Part shown: positions 8,471 to 16,468 of the stretch, piece by piece | How the letters are laid out: each line of letters starts with the position of its first letter | Position numbering within the stretch: position 1 is the stretch's first letter | NCBI GenBank assembly: GCA_017516485.1 | Contig: JAFXCH010000028.1 | Span: 1-64,000 of the forward strand | Direction of reading: 5' to 3' | Origin: Clostridia bacterium | Lineage (GTDB): Bacteria > Bacillota > Clostridia > Oscillospirales > Acutalibacteraceae | DNA length: 64,000 bases | The notes under the pieces: generated by a model | Seen by the model: the letters and a program-made list of their open reading frames with translations, nothing else | Told to the model about the DNA's origin: nothing | Database searches by the model: none | Translations under genes and position numbers: made by a program

Positions 8471-9337
8471 ATGAAATTACTCGAAACAACAACTGCTGCA
8501 TCAAGCGGTATAGTTGAAGAAGTATCGGAATTCGGTTCGTGGCTTGACAGCTTGCCGGGAAAATTGTTTGAATCTATACCTGAAATAATTGCTGCCGCAG
8601 TTATAATAATTATCGGTTTTTTCTTAAGTAAGCTGGCAGGTAAATTGCTTATCAAAATAATGCAGAAGAGAAATGTTGACGAGTCTGTGCATCATTTTCT
8701 GAAAAGTATGCTCGTAGTGACTATGCGTATTGTGTTTGTGATGTTTGCACTTTCCGCACTCGGATTTAATATCAACTCGTTTGCAGCTGCTCTCGGCGCT
8801 GCAGGTATTACAGCCGGTCTCGGTTTGCAGGGGCTTATATCGCAGTTTGCAAGCGGTATTGAAATAATGTTCAACAAGCCTTTCCGTGCAGGCGATTTTA
8901 TTGAGCTTGAGAATGTTTCGGGTAAGGTTGTGGAAATACATTTTATGAATACAACTTTGCTTACAATGGATAACAAGCGTATTATTGTACCGAATTCACA
9001 TATTACTTCAAACAATCTTATAAACTATACGGCACAGAAAGAACGCCGAATAGATTTTAAATTCAATGTATCCTACAGTACGGATATATCACTTGCAAAA
9101 GAGGTTATAGGTAAGGCAATAGAGGATTGCCCGTATGTACTCGGAAAACCGGCTCCGGTTGTAGCGGTCGGTGCTCACGGTGAGAGCAGTATTACAATAA
9201 ATGCTCTCGTGTGGTGTAAAAGTGAAGACTACTGGAATGCATTTTATGATATGCAGGAGCGTGTAAAGCTCGACTTTGACAAAGCAGGTATCAATATTCC
9301 CTTTAACCAGCTGGATGTACACATTACTCAAAAATAA
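8471..9337 (+). CDS. mscS: Small-conductance mechanosensitive channel, MscS family
   Basis: 288 residues, the usual length for E. coli-type MscS. Membrane segments at about 38-60, 72-92 and the pore helix with the Gly/Ala pattern ALGAAGITAGLGLQGLISQFASG (residues about 103-125) are followed by the hallmark FNKPFRAGDFIEL and a soluble cytoplasmic domain with IIVPNSHITSNNLINYT. It should open under membrane tension and release solutes on osmotic downshock. AAGGAG lies eight bases before the ATG. The terminator downstream has been split by a repeat element (9351-9672). Confidence 0.95.
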   Translation: MKLLETTTAASSGIVEEVSEFGSWLDSLPGKLFESIPEIIAAAVIIIIGFFLSKLAGKLLIKIMQKRNVDESVHHFLKSMLVVTMRIVFVMFALSALGFNINSFAAALGAAGITAGLGLQGLISQFASGIEIMFNKPFRAGDFIELENVSGKVVEIHFMNTTLLTMDNKRIIVPNSHITSNNLINYTAQKERRIDFKFNVSYSTDISLAKEVIGKAIEDCPYVLGKPAPVVAVGAHGESSITINALVWCKSEDYWNAFYDMQERVKLDFDKAGINIPFNQLDVHITQK

Positions 9338-9350
9338 GTAAAGCAACACT

Positions 9351-9666
9351 GAAAACCGTCTCGGATGAGGCGGTTTCAGCTTGTTGAAAAAGTATTTTTC
9401 GGCAAGCTGTGAGACTTCGAAAAAGGTGACGGGATGCCGTGTTCTTTGCCCCGAAGCTGTACAAAGGTACCGCGAGAGGGCAAAAACACGGCAAACGCAC
9501 AAAATTTAACACAATAAATACGAAAAACAGGAAGATTTACTTGAAATCCTCCTGTTTTTTTAGTTTTGTTTTGCGGAACGGTCAAAGACCGTTCCCTGCA
9601 TTTTTCTTGTGCGTGTTCCCGGTGACTTTATCGACAGTCTGAAAACCGTCTCGAATGAGGCGGTTT
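9351..9666 (+). repeat. Terminator-nested repeat element, copy 1 with flanking duplications
   Basis: The non-coding element occupies 9377-9640 (264 bases). It is flanked by two 26-base copies (9351-9376, 9641-9666, one mismatch) of a terminator hairpin made of GAAAACCGTCTC and GATGAGGCGGTTT. Only the right-hand copy keeps its T run, so the element sits between hairpin and T tract of the original mscS terminator. Internal structure: an end hairpin from CAGCTTG to CAAGCTG, a subterminal GACTTCGAAAAAGGTGAC arm whose imperfect complement lies near the right end, and a conserved hairpin ACAGGAAGATTT/AAATCCTCCTGT. An extra hairpin at about 9434-9492 is missing from copy 2. Copy 2 lies inverted at 18071-18276. 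No protein is encoded. Confidence 0.75.
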
Positions 9667-9672
9667 TTTCTT
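9641..9672 (+). terminator. Intact copy of the mscS terminator
   Basis: AAAACCGTCTC pairs with GAGGCGGTTTT (one G-T pair) and is followed by a T tract. The same hairpin without the T tract stands at 9351-9376, 290 bases upstream. Confidence 0.8.
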
Positions 9673-9768
9673 TTTGCTTCATTAACTGTGAACAATCGTT
9701 TAACATTCAGAAAAAATGTGAAAAGTATCACCTGATTGCATTGAAAAAACGACAGTTTCAGCCTTTGA

Positions 9769-10311
9769 GTGAGGGGAGTAACCGATAATCCCTCAGAAAA
9801 TTGCAAGGAAGGTGAAAAAATAGCAAAGAAATCACTAAGCAAAAGAGAGAAACTTTTTTGTCTGAATTACGTTATACTGCCTGACGGCCGTGACGCAGCG
9901 ATAAAGGCAGGGTATACGGTAAGTCCCCAGACTGCGGCAGCAAAGCTGCTCTGTCGTAAGGATATCACAGACGAAATAGCATCTCTCGCAAAGGTGCAGA
10001 CACCGCACCGTAATGAAGCGGCGGCAGGCTACCGCAGGTTAGCCTTCGGCAGTGTATCAGATGCACTTCGCCTTGTTTTCTGCGAGGACCCTCCCTCGGG
10101 AGAAGAGCTGAAAGAAATGAATCTTTTCAATATTGCGGAAATTAAACGCCCTAAGGGCGGCGGTATTGAAATCAAGTTTTTCGACAGGCTCAAGCCTCTC
10201 GAGCGGCTTGCAGAAATGAGCGGCGAAGAAACTCAAAGCGGTGCGTTGCCGTTTTATCAGGCACTGGAAAGTTCGGCCAGACAGATAAGGGAAAGTGGTG
10301 CGCATGAGTAG
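9769..10311 (+). CDS. terS: Phage terminase small subunit
   Basis: Terminase small subunits bind phage DNA at packaging start sites and hand it to the large subunit. The protein has the Terminase_2-type pattern: LSKREKLFCLNYVILPDGRDAAIKAGY, then a helix-turn-helix-like SPQTAAAKLLCRKDITDEI, then a C-terminal region with FDRLKPLERLAEMSG. The start is uncertain. The listed GTG at 9769 has no ribosome site. AAGGAAGG stands eight bases before an ATA codon at 9820, exactly where homologues begin with Met-Ala-Lys-Lys, so either an ATG has mutated to ATA or ATA is used. From 9820 the protein has 163 residues, normal for the family. The last bases overlap terL. Confidence 0.85.
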   Translation: MRGVTDNPSENCKEGEKIAKKSLSKREKLFCLNYVILPDGRDAAIKAGYTVSPQTAAAKLLCRKDITDEIASLAKVQTPHRNEAAAGYRRLAFGSVSDALRLVFCEDPPSGEELKEMNLFNIAEIKRPKGGGIEIKFFDRLKPLERLAEMSGEETQSGALPFYQALESSARQIRESGAHE

Positions 10312-11584
10312 AAAAGCAAAACAGCAGCTTGCCTTCAAAGCTTTCTCTGCCAAACAGCTGACAGTGCTGACTTGGTGGTGTCCGTCATCACCTTACAGCC
10401 GTAAGGATGCGATTATATGCGACGGTGCAGTCCGCTCGGGTAAAACGGTATGTATGTCACTCTCCTTCATATCGTGGGCTATGGCGGCATTTGAAGACAC
10501 TTCGTTTGCAATCTGCGGTAAAACAATCGCATCGCTCAGGCGTAACGTTATCAGACCGATGCTGCCTGTGCTTGCACAGCTCGGCTTTGAGTGCAGTGAA
10601 AAGGTTTCGCGTAACGAAATTGAAATCAGCTTTGGCGGCAAAACAAACAGCTTCTGGCTTTTCGGCGGCAAGGACGAAAGCTCTGCTTCGCTTATTCAGG
10701 GTATGACACTCGGGGGTGTACTTCTCGATGAGGTTGCCCTTATGCCCCGTTCATTTGTTGAGCAGGCTCTTGCTCGTTGTTCGCTTGACGGCTCGAAATT
10801 CTGGTTTAACTGCAATCCCGACAATCCCTTGCACTGGTTTCACGAGGAATGGATAAAAAAGCACGATGAAAAAAACTGCCTTTATCTTCATTTCCTTATG
10901 GAGGACAACCCCTCCCTCACACCGGAAATTATCAGCAGATACCACAGCCTTTACAGCGGTACTTTTTACGAGCGGTTTGTGGAAGGAAAGTGGGTTGCCG
11001 CAGAGGGTCTTGTCTATCCGTTTTTCAGTGCCGAAAGGCATATCTGTCCTGTGCCGCAGGGTGATTTCGAATGCTGGTACATCTCCTGCGATTACGGCAC
11101 GGTAAATCCGAGCTCATTCGGGCTTTGGGGACTTCTTGACGGAGTATGGTACAGAGTGGCGGAATATTATCACGACTCGCGTGCACTCGGAGTACAACGC
11201 ACCGATGAAGAACATTATTCCGCACTCGAGGAGTTAGCAGGCGGCAGAGAAATAAGTGCAGTTGCGGTAGACCCTTCGGCCGCAAGCTTTATTGAATGCA
11301 TTCGTCGCCACGGCAGATTCAAGGTTGTTCACGCAAAAAACGATGTCACAGACGGTATACGCAAGGTTTCCGAAGCACTTAAATCGGAAAAAATAAAAAT
11401 TTGCACACCGTGTCGTGATATCGTGCGTGAATTTTCACTCTACCGTTGGGACAACAACTGCGTCAAAGACACGCCGTGTAAAACAAATGACCACGCAATG
11501 GACGATATGCGTTACTTTGTTACAACGCTGATGAGCAGCGGCGATTGCTCGTTTTTTGCCATTGCAACAGAAAGGAAGGAGTAA
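10304..11584 (+). CDS. terL: Phage terminase large subunit (PBSX type)
   Basis: Packaging ATPase and headful nuclease. From the ATG overlapping the terS stop it has 426 residues, normal for PBSX-type TerL. Walker A is GAVRSGKTVCM (about residue 43-53), Walker B is GVLLDEVALMP (about 143-153). The RNase H-like nuclease part shows ISCDYGTVNPSSFG, AVDPSAASFI and NDHAMDDMRYF, each supplying an acidic metal ligand. No frameshift or internal stop is present, so the protein may still be active. It is the second gene of the head cassette and is followed directly by the portal gene. Confidence 0.95.
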   Translation: MSRKAKQQLAFKAFSAKQLTVLTWWCPSSPYSRKDAIICDGAVRSGKTVCMSLSFISWAMAAFEDTSFAICGKTIASLRRNVIRPMLPVLAQLGFECSEKVSRNEIEISFGGKTNSFWLFGGKDESSASLIQGMTLGGVLLDEVALMPRSFVEQALARCSLDGSKFWFNCNPDNPLHWFHEEWIKKHDEKNCLYLHFLMEDNPSLTPEIISRYHSLYSGTFYERFVEGKWVAAEGLVYPFFSAERHICPVPQGDFECWYISCDYGTVNPSSFGLWGLLDGVWYRVAEYYHDSRALGVQRTDEEHYSALEELAGGREISAVAVDPSAASFIECIRRHGRFKVVHAKNDVTDGIRKVSEALKSEKIKICTPCRDIVREFSLYRWDNNCVKDTPCKTNDHAMDDMRYFVTTLMSSGDCSFFAIATERKE

Positions 11585-12703
11585 ATGAAAAAGAAGAAAA
11601 AGGCTGACACCTCACCTGAGGTGTGCTCGGTGCAGACGGGCAACGTATCAAATCCGTTTTCGGTGTTTGAAGCCTCCGCACTCGGCAGACACGATTTGCA
11701 GCTTTACGGTGCTCTGCGTGATGCTGTGCCGATAATTGATGCGGCAGTCACAAAGCTTGTTCGTCTGACGGGCGGATTTGACGTTATGTGTACCGATGCA
11801 AAATCGCAGGCATATATGGACAGATTTGTGTCAGGTATATGCGTAAACGGTAACAGCACGGGACTCGAATCGTTTGTATCGGGTTACTTTGAACAGCTTC
11901 TGACCTACGGCACGGCAATAGGCGAGGTTGTGACGGACTGTAACGGTACGCCGTGTGCATTGTTTAACGCCCCGCTTGAAAACATTGAGCTTCGCCGTAA
12001 TGAAAACGGATTGAATATTGATATATATTCGCTCACTTCGGGTAAGCCTGAAAAAATTGCATACCCTGAGCTTACCGTAATGAGTGTGCTCAATCCCGAA
12101 GCCGGTGCTATTACAGGCAATTCGTTGCTAAAAGGTCTGCCCTTTTTTTCATCGGTGCTTATGAAGATTTTTCGCACTGTAGGTAACAACTGGGAACGAC
12201 TTGGCAACGTGCGTTTTGCTGTTACATACAAACCGCAGAATGATACGCTCGACCGTGCTTATGCAAAGGAAAGAGCGATGCAGGTTGCCGAAGAATGGAG
12301 CAGTGCGATGAGCAGTGGTAGTGTGAAGGACTTTGTAGCTGTAGGCGATGTGCAGATTAAGGTTATCGGTGCCGAAGCACAGCTGCCTGACAGCGAAGTG
12401 TCCGTGCGTCAGCTGCTTGAGCAGATTGTTGCAAAGACGGGTTTGCCTCCGTTTTTGCTTGGCCTTTCATGGTCGAGTACGGAGCGTATGTCGTCACAGC
12501 AAGCAGATGCGCTGACAAGTGAGCTTGAGTCCTACCGCAGAATTCTCACACCTGCAATAGTCAAGGTTTGCGATACCGCCCTCAGGCTTATGGGGCTTCC
12601 GGGCGAAGTCAACGTCATCTGGGATGAAATAATGCTTCAGGATATGGTTGAAGCCTCTCGTGCCGAGCTTTATTCGGCTCAGGCACAGAAACTTATTAAC
12701 TAA
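11585..12703 (+). CDS. Phage portal protein
   Basis: 372 residues. Portal proteins form the twelve-subunit ring through which DNA enters the head. Support comes from position (first base directly after the terL stop, AAGGAAGGAG in front) and from the typical C-terminal part, TGLPPFLLGLSWSSTERMS followed by QADALTSELESYRRILTPAI. The N-terminus (VPIIDAAVTKLVRLTGGF) also fits. It is a little shorter than HK97-type portals (about 400-450). A 180-base non-coding gap with a long inverted repeat follows, unusual in a head operon. Confidence 0.88.
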   Translation: MKKKKKADTSPEVCSVQTGNVSNPFSVFEASALGRHDLQLYGALRDAVPIIDAAVTKLVRLTGGFDVMCTDAKSQAYMDRFVSGICVNGNSTGLESFVSGYFEQLLTYGTAIGEVVTDCNGTPCALFNAPLENIELRRNENGLNIDIYSLTSGKPEKIAYPELTVMSVLNPEAGAITGNSLLKGLPFFSSVLMKIFRTVGNNWERLGNVRFAVTYKPQNDTLDRAYAKERAMQVAEEWSSAMSSGSVKDFVAVGDVQIKVIGAEAQLPDSEVSVRQLLEQIVAKTGLPPFLLGLSWSSTERMSSQQADALTSELESYRRILTPAIVKVCDTALRLMGLPGEVNVIWDEIMLQDMVEASRAELYSAQAQKLIN

Positions 12704-12704
12704 A

Positions 12705-12867
12705 GCAACTGCGAATAAAATCGGGTTGTGATTATCAGCGAGATAGTTTTTTGTCAGAATATTCAAAAAACGCAGGCAATACTTTCTGTATTAACGAGTA
12801 TTTTTGAATAATTATGACAAGAAAATAGCCGCTGAGAAAAATAACCTCCGATTTGATTTGCGGTTGC
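12705..12867. repeat. 163-base imperfect inverted repeat inside the head cassette
   Basis: The whole gap between portal and protease genes folds into one long hairpin. The left arm begins GCAACTGCGAATAAAATCGG and includes CAGCGAGATAG, TTGTCA and ATTCAAAAA. The right arm carries the complements TTTTTGAAT, TGACAA, CTATTTTC-type sequence and CCGATTTGATTTGCGGTTGC. About three quarters of positions pair. It may be a MITE-like insertion, a relic of a lost minor-head gene region, or a structured RNA processing site. A normal AAGGAGG for the next gene follows immediately. Confidence 0.65.
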
Positions 12868-12883
12868 CTCAAAAGGAGGAAAA

Positions 12884-13861
12884 ATGAACACACTTTATAA
12901 AAACATCTCAAGCAGTGTTGTTGCTGATACTGTGGCGGAGGATGAGCTTGAGCTTATTAACCGCCACACAATAAAGCCACTGACCGCAGATGAGGTTTTC
13001 TGCTTCACGCTTACTCTCTGTGACAACGAAATCGACAGAGATTTTGAACGATTCAGCGTGCCTTCACTGGTGAAACTTGCTTCAATGTTTGACGGCAGGA
13101 CAGGGATTACGGACCACAATATGAAAAGCGACTGCCAGACAGCAAGGATTTTCAAAACGTGGATTGAAGAGAGTGAAGATGAAATTACCTCGACGGGTGA
13201 AAAATACACTTGCCTCAAGGCAAGGGCATATATGCCTCTGACACCTAAAAATGAAGAGATTGTCAGACAGATTGAAGCCGGTATCAAAAAGGAAACAAGC
13301 GTAAGCTGTGCCGTATCGGTTATGAGCTGCTCGATATGTGGCGAGGATATGAGAAAGAAAGGTTGCAGACATCGCAAGGGCGAAGTGTATGACGGTAAGG
13401 TATGTCATACGGTGCTTGAAGAGCCTTCGGATGCTTATGAATGGAGCTTTGTTGCGGTACCTGCACAGCCGAGAGCAGGCGTTACAAAATCATTTGAAGC
13501 TGAAGACGGTATGACTCTTGCACAGCTTAAGGAAAAATCGAACGGTTTTGATTCAATAACACTCAGCCTTTCTGCATTCAGCAAGCTGACTGATGAAATC
13601 AGCCGACTTGAAGTGCTTGCAAAGGATGCTGACCTTTATCGGAAAGGTCTTGAACAGCAGGTGATGAAGCTTGCTTCGATGTCGGTACCGTCACTCGGTT
13701 CGGAAGAGTTTGCCGATATCTGTCATACGCTTACGGCGTCACAGCTTTCGGTGCTCGAAAAAGCGTTTGCCGACAGTGCATCAAAGCGCTATCCCGTCAG
13801 ACCTCAGCTTGGCGGCGGCACAACACAGAAAATAAATAACAACAATGAATTCAAAATTTAA
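12884..13861 (+). CDS. Putative prohead protease/scaffold protein
   Basis: 325 residues between portal and capsid genes, the slot of the prohead protease in HK97-like phages. The N-terminal 205 residues contain DNEIDRDFERFSVPSLV, GRTGITDHN and IKKETSVSCAVSV, compatible with the His and Ser of a U35-type protease, though I cannot confirm the active site. A CSICGEDMRKKGC cluster may bind zinc and is unusual in such proteins. The C-terminal third is helical and charged (DEISRLEVLAKDADLYRKGL) and could act as scaffold. A protease-scaffold fusion is the best reading. The ribosome site is AAAAGGAGG. Confidence 0.68.
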   Translation: MNTLYKNISSSVVADTVAEDELELINRHTIKPLTADEVFCFTLTLCDNEIDRDFERFSVPSLVKLASMFDGRTGITDHNMKSDCQTARIFKTWIEESEDEITSTGEKYTCLKARAYMPLTPKNEEIVRQIEAGIKKETSVSCAVSVMSCSICGEDMRKKGCRHRKGEVYDGKVCHTVLEEPSDAYEWSFVAVPAQPRAGVTKSFEAEDGMTLAQLKEKSNGFDSITLSLSAFSKLTDEISRLEVLAKDADLYRKGLEQQVMKLASMSVPSLGSEEFADICHTLTASQLSVLEKAFADSASKRYPVRPQLGGGTTQKINNNNEFKI

Positions 13862-13875
13862 GGAGGAAATTATTA

Positions 13876-14880
13876 ATGGCAAATTACGATAACATCAGAC
13901 TCGAAAAAGGTCTCTACTGCACAGGTTCATTCACATCCGCACTCGAGAGTATCGACCCCTCGGAAAACTACAAGGGCAGCTCACTTGAGGGACTTGACGC
14001 ATATCAGCGTCAGCTCAAGCGTTTTGATATCAAGGTAAGCGGTGCAGGCAGTGACACTGTCGAAAAATTCTTCAAGACAACAGACAGCGCAACTCTCTTC
14101 CCCGAGTATGTTGCAAGAGCTGTGCGTCAGGGCATTGAGGAGGCAAATCATCTGCCTCAGATTATTGCTTCCGTTACAAATATCGATTCACTCGATTACC
14201 GCTCAATCACAAGCGTTCCTACAGACGAAGAAAAGGAACTTGTGGCAGTTGCTGAAGGTGAGGCCATTCCCGAAACAACTGTCAGAACACGCGACAATCT
14301 TGTTAAACTTCATAAGCGCGGCAGAATGCTTGTAGCTTCTTATGAGGCTATCCGCTTCCAGCGTCTTGACCTCTTTACGGTTATGCTCCGTCAGATTGGC
14401 GCACACATTGCAAAGTCACAGCTTGCCGATGCGATTGACACAATCATCAACGGTGACGGCAACGACAATGCTGCAGCATCTACAGCTGCAATCAGCTCAG
14501 GTAATCTTACATACGCAGATATCGTCAACCTCTGGAAAGACCTTGACCCGTATGAGATGAATGTGATTATTGCAAACAATGCAGACGCCGTGAATATGCT
14601 TAACATCAGCGAATTCAAGGATTCTGCTGCAGGTCTCAATTTCCACGCAACAGGCAAGATGATTACACCTATAGGTGCAGAGCTTATCCGCTCTTCTGCT
14701 GTGCCTGCAGGTACTGTTATCGGTCTTGATAAGCGCTGTGCACTCGAAATGGTCAAGGCAGGCGATGTTATGACCGAATACGACAAGCTCATCGACAGAC
14801 AGCTTGAGCGTGCGGCAATTACATCTATTGCAGGCTTTGCTAAGATTTTCACAGACGCATCACGCAAACTCACAGTCTGA
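13876..14880 (+). CDS. Phage major capsid protein (HK97 fold)
   Basis: 334 residues, in the usual position after the protease gene and with the strongest ribosome site of the cassette (TAAGGAGG). The N-terminal ~60 residues are the probable delta region. The capsid domain shows features of HK97-type coat proteins: ATLFPEYVARAVRQGIEEAN, the E-loop-like stretch with VPTDEEKELVAVAEGEAIPE, VKLHKRGRMLVASYEAI, a spine helix region FTVMLRQIGAHIAKSQLADAID, and the C-terminal IDRQLERAAITSIAGFAKIF. The gene is intact. Confidence 0.9.
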   Translation: MANYDNIRLEKGLYCTGSFTSALESIDPSENYKGSSLEGLDAYQRQLKRFDIKVSGAGSDTVEKFFKTTDSATLFPEYVARAVRQGIEEANHLPQIIASVTNIDSLDYRSITSVPTDEEKELVAVAEGEAIPETTVRTRDNLVKLHKRGRMLVASYEAIRFQRLDLFTVMLRQIGAHIAKSQLADAIDTIINGDGNDNAAASTAAISSGNLTYADIVNLWKDLDPYEMNVIIANNADAVNMLNISEFKDSAAGLNFHATGKMITPIGAELIRSSAVPAGTVIGLDKRCALEMVKAGDVMTEYDKLIDRQLERAAITSIAGFAKIFTDASRKLTV

Positions 14881-14898
14881 TTTAAGGAGGGGTAACGC

Positions 14899-15267
14899 AT
14901 GATTAACAGTCATACCGTGCTTGCAAGGCTCAGACAGCTCGTTACCCTCGACGAAGAAGGGGCAGAAAACGCTCTGCCCCTTTGCAGACTCTGTCTCGAG
15001 GAAATACAGAGCAGACTGAAAGAAACTGCAGATAAGGACGACCCGAGAATTGCTCAGGCGGCTGCAGGTATAGCTTATTACCGTACGGTAATTCGTGAAA
15101 CTGCGGACAGCGACGGCACAACGAGCTTTAAAGCAGGCGACGTAACTGTAACTCGCACACCTGCGGCAATGCTTGAAATTGCTGTCAATGTTCGCGACGA
15201 AGCTCTTTTGCAGGCGGCTGACCTTTTTGAGGATTGCGGCTTTGCTTTCAGGCAGGTGGATGTATGA
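14899..15267 (+). CDS. Phage head-tail connector-like protein
   Basis: 122 residues, directly after the capsid gene with GGAGGGG in front. Helical, with an N-terminal helix TVLARLRQLVTLDEEG and a later segment of the type seen in gp6-like connector (DNA-packaging adaptor) proteins. Assignment rests mostly on gene order: small helical connector proteins occupy this slot in siphophage head operons. It overlaps the next gene by four bases (ATGA), a sign of translational coupling. Confidence 0.6.
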   Translation: MINSHTVLARLRQLVTLDEEGAENALPLCRLCLEEIQSRLKETADKDDPRIAQAAAGIAYYRTVIRETADSDGTTSFKAGDVTVTRTPAAMLEIAVNVRDEALLQAADLFEDCGFAFRQVDV

Positions 15268-15593
15268 AAGTTGAACCGATTTTTTCAAAACTCGGCAGAG
15301 AAGTCACACTGATTGACGGCAGTAAAATAGAGAGCGGCAAAGCGCTCATTCAGCCACTCAGATACAAAAACAAAATGTACCTTGACGGCGTTTATACCGA
15401 AATCGGTTTTAACAGCCAGGGCAGATATCTTTATATCGGGCCTCCCGTGCCCGACCTTACTCTTGCAAGTGATACGGCTACGGTTTCTTCGGGTGATACA
15501 AGCTACCGAATTGACCGTGCCGAAAGAGTTTACAACGGTAACGAAGTGTTTTATATCTGGGCGATAATCAGAACAATAGTGGAAGGAGAATAA
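15264..15593 (+). CDS. Phage head-closure/stopper-like protein
   Basis: 109 residues, start chosen at the ATG that overlaps the previous stop. The protein is beta-rich (REVTLIDGSKIESGKALIQPL, YLYIGPPVPDLTLASD, and a C-terminal strand VFYIWAIIRTIVE), consistent with the small beta-barrel head-closure proteins that plug the portal after packaging and found between connector and tail-terminator genes. Homology is not obvious by eye; the call is based on order, size and strand pattern. Confidence 0.5.
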   Translation: MKVEPIFSKLGREVTLIDGSKIESGKALIQPLRYKNKMYLDGVYTEIGFNSQGRYLYIGPPVPDLTLASDTATVSSGDTSYRIDRAERVYNGNEVFYIWAIIRTIVEGE

Positions 15594-15594
15594 A

Positions 15595-16440
15595 ATGGCA
15601 GATTCAATAAGTGCTATGCCTGCCGAAATAGCCGGATGGCTCAGCAAACAGACAAAAGTCTTCGGCGACATAAAATTCCTTACGGAATATCCGCCTCGGC
15701 CAAAGGCTACACCGCTTAAACAGACGATAGTTTCTGTTGGTCTTGAAAACGTGAAAATTTCAGACTTTTTTACCGAAAACAATGAAGGTGAATTAGTGCC
15801 CGAAGAGTACTGCCGGCTTGCGGAAATCAAGGTGCGATTTTCGGTCTATGTTCCGTATTCTTCAGGTGGTACGGCCTGTCACGAGGCTTTTACAAAAATT
15901 GTCGACTGTCTCAACTTTAAAAGTGATCTTAATTTAAAAGAATCAGGATGCGATGCAATAGAGGCTGACAGAGATGCAGAAGCATTTGTTATGAAGAGCT
16001 GGGTTATAGTAGAGGCTCGCTTCTGTCCCGAATCATCAAGTGCCGTACAGTACGAATCGTTTATGCCTAAAACGTTTTTCTGCGGCTCGCATATCAACGA
16101 CAGCTCCAAACACGTAACTGCCGAAGAAAAGGCATCGTGGGGACAAAAGCCTGTTGTCGGTGCGTATTTCGGCACAGGTGAATATGAGCAGACTATACGT
16201 CTTGGCTTTAAGCCGAGTTTTGTCATAGTGTGCATATCTTCAATGCCTGTGTTTATAGCTGACGGCGCAGGTAAGCTGTACAGCTATGTCGGAATGGCTA
16301 ATCAAACATTTTCAAGTATGGGTCTCAAGGTCACATCGACAGGCTTTAAGGTGTATCACAGTTCGTCTATGGAATATGAGAATACGGTAAGTCAGCTCAA
16401 TTCACTCGGTGAAGATTATGTGTATATTGCTTTCAGGTAA
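15595..16440 (+). CDS. Tail-completion-like protein with C-terminal fibre-like domain
   Basis: 281 residues. The N-terminal ~155 residues (ending VIVEARFCPESSSAV) resemble a minor tail-terminator protein, the next gene expected in a siphophage order. Residues 166-184 read HINDSSKHVTAEEKASWGQ, a motif typical of phage tail-fibre and receptor-binding proteins, followed by a beta-rich end (VVGAYFGTGEYEQTIRLGF). Combining the two in one 281-residue chain is odd. It is the last phage gene; no tail tube, tape measure, baseplate, lysis or replication gene follows, so it may be a deletion junction or a genuine specialised protein. Confidence 0.55.
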   Translation: MADSISAMPAEIAGWLSKQTKVFGDIKFLTEYPPRPKATPLKQTIVSVGLENVKISDFFTENNEGELVPEEYCRLAEIKVRFSVYVPYSSGGTACHEAFTKIVDCLNFKSDLNLKESGCDAIEADRDAEAFVMKSWVIVEARFCPESSSAVQYESFMPKTFFCGSHINDSSKHVTAEEKASWGQKPVVGAYFGTGEYEQTIRLGFKPSFVIVCISSMPVFIADGAGKLYSYVGMANQTFSSMGLKVTSTGFKVYHSSSMEYENTVSQLNSLGEDYVYIAFR

Positions 16441-16468
16441 AAATTTATAATAAAAAGCTTTCTTGTTA

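Noticed and set aside
9439..9642. 67-residue open frame inside repeat element copy 1
   Set aside because: It is made of hairpin sequence, is not kept in copy 2 and has no ribosome site.
9769..16440. Active complete prophage
   Set aside because: No integrase, repressor, replication, tail tube, tape measure, baseplate, holin or lysin gene is present between 9337 and 18318.
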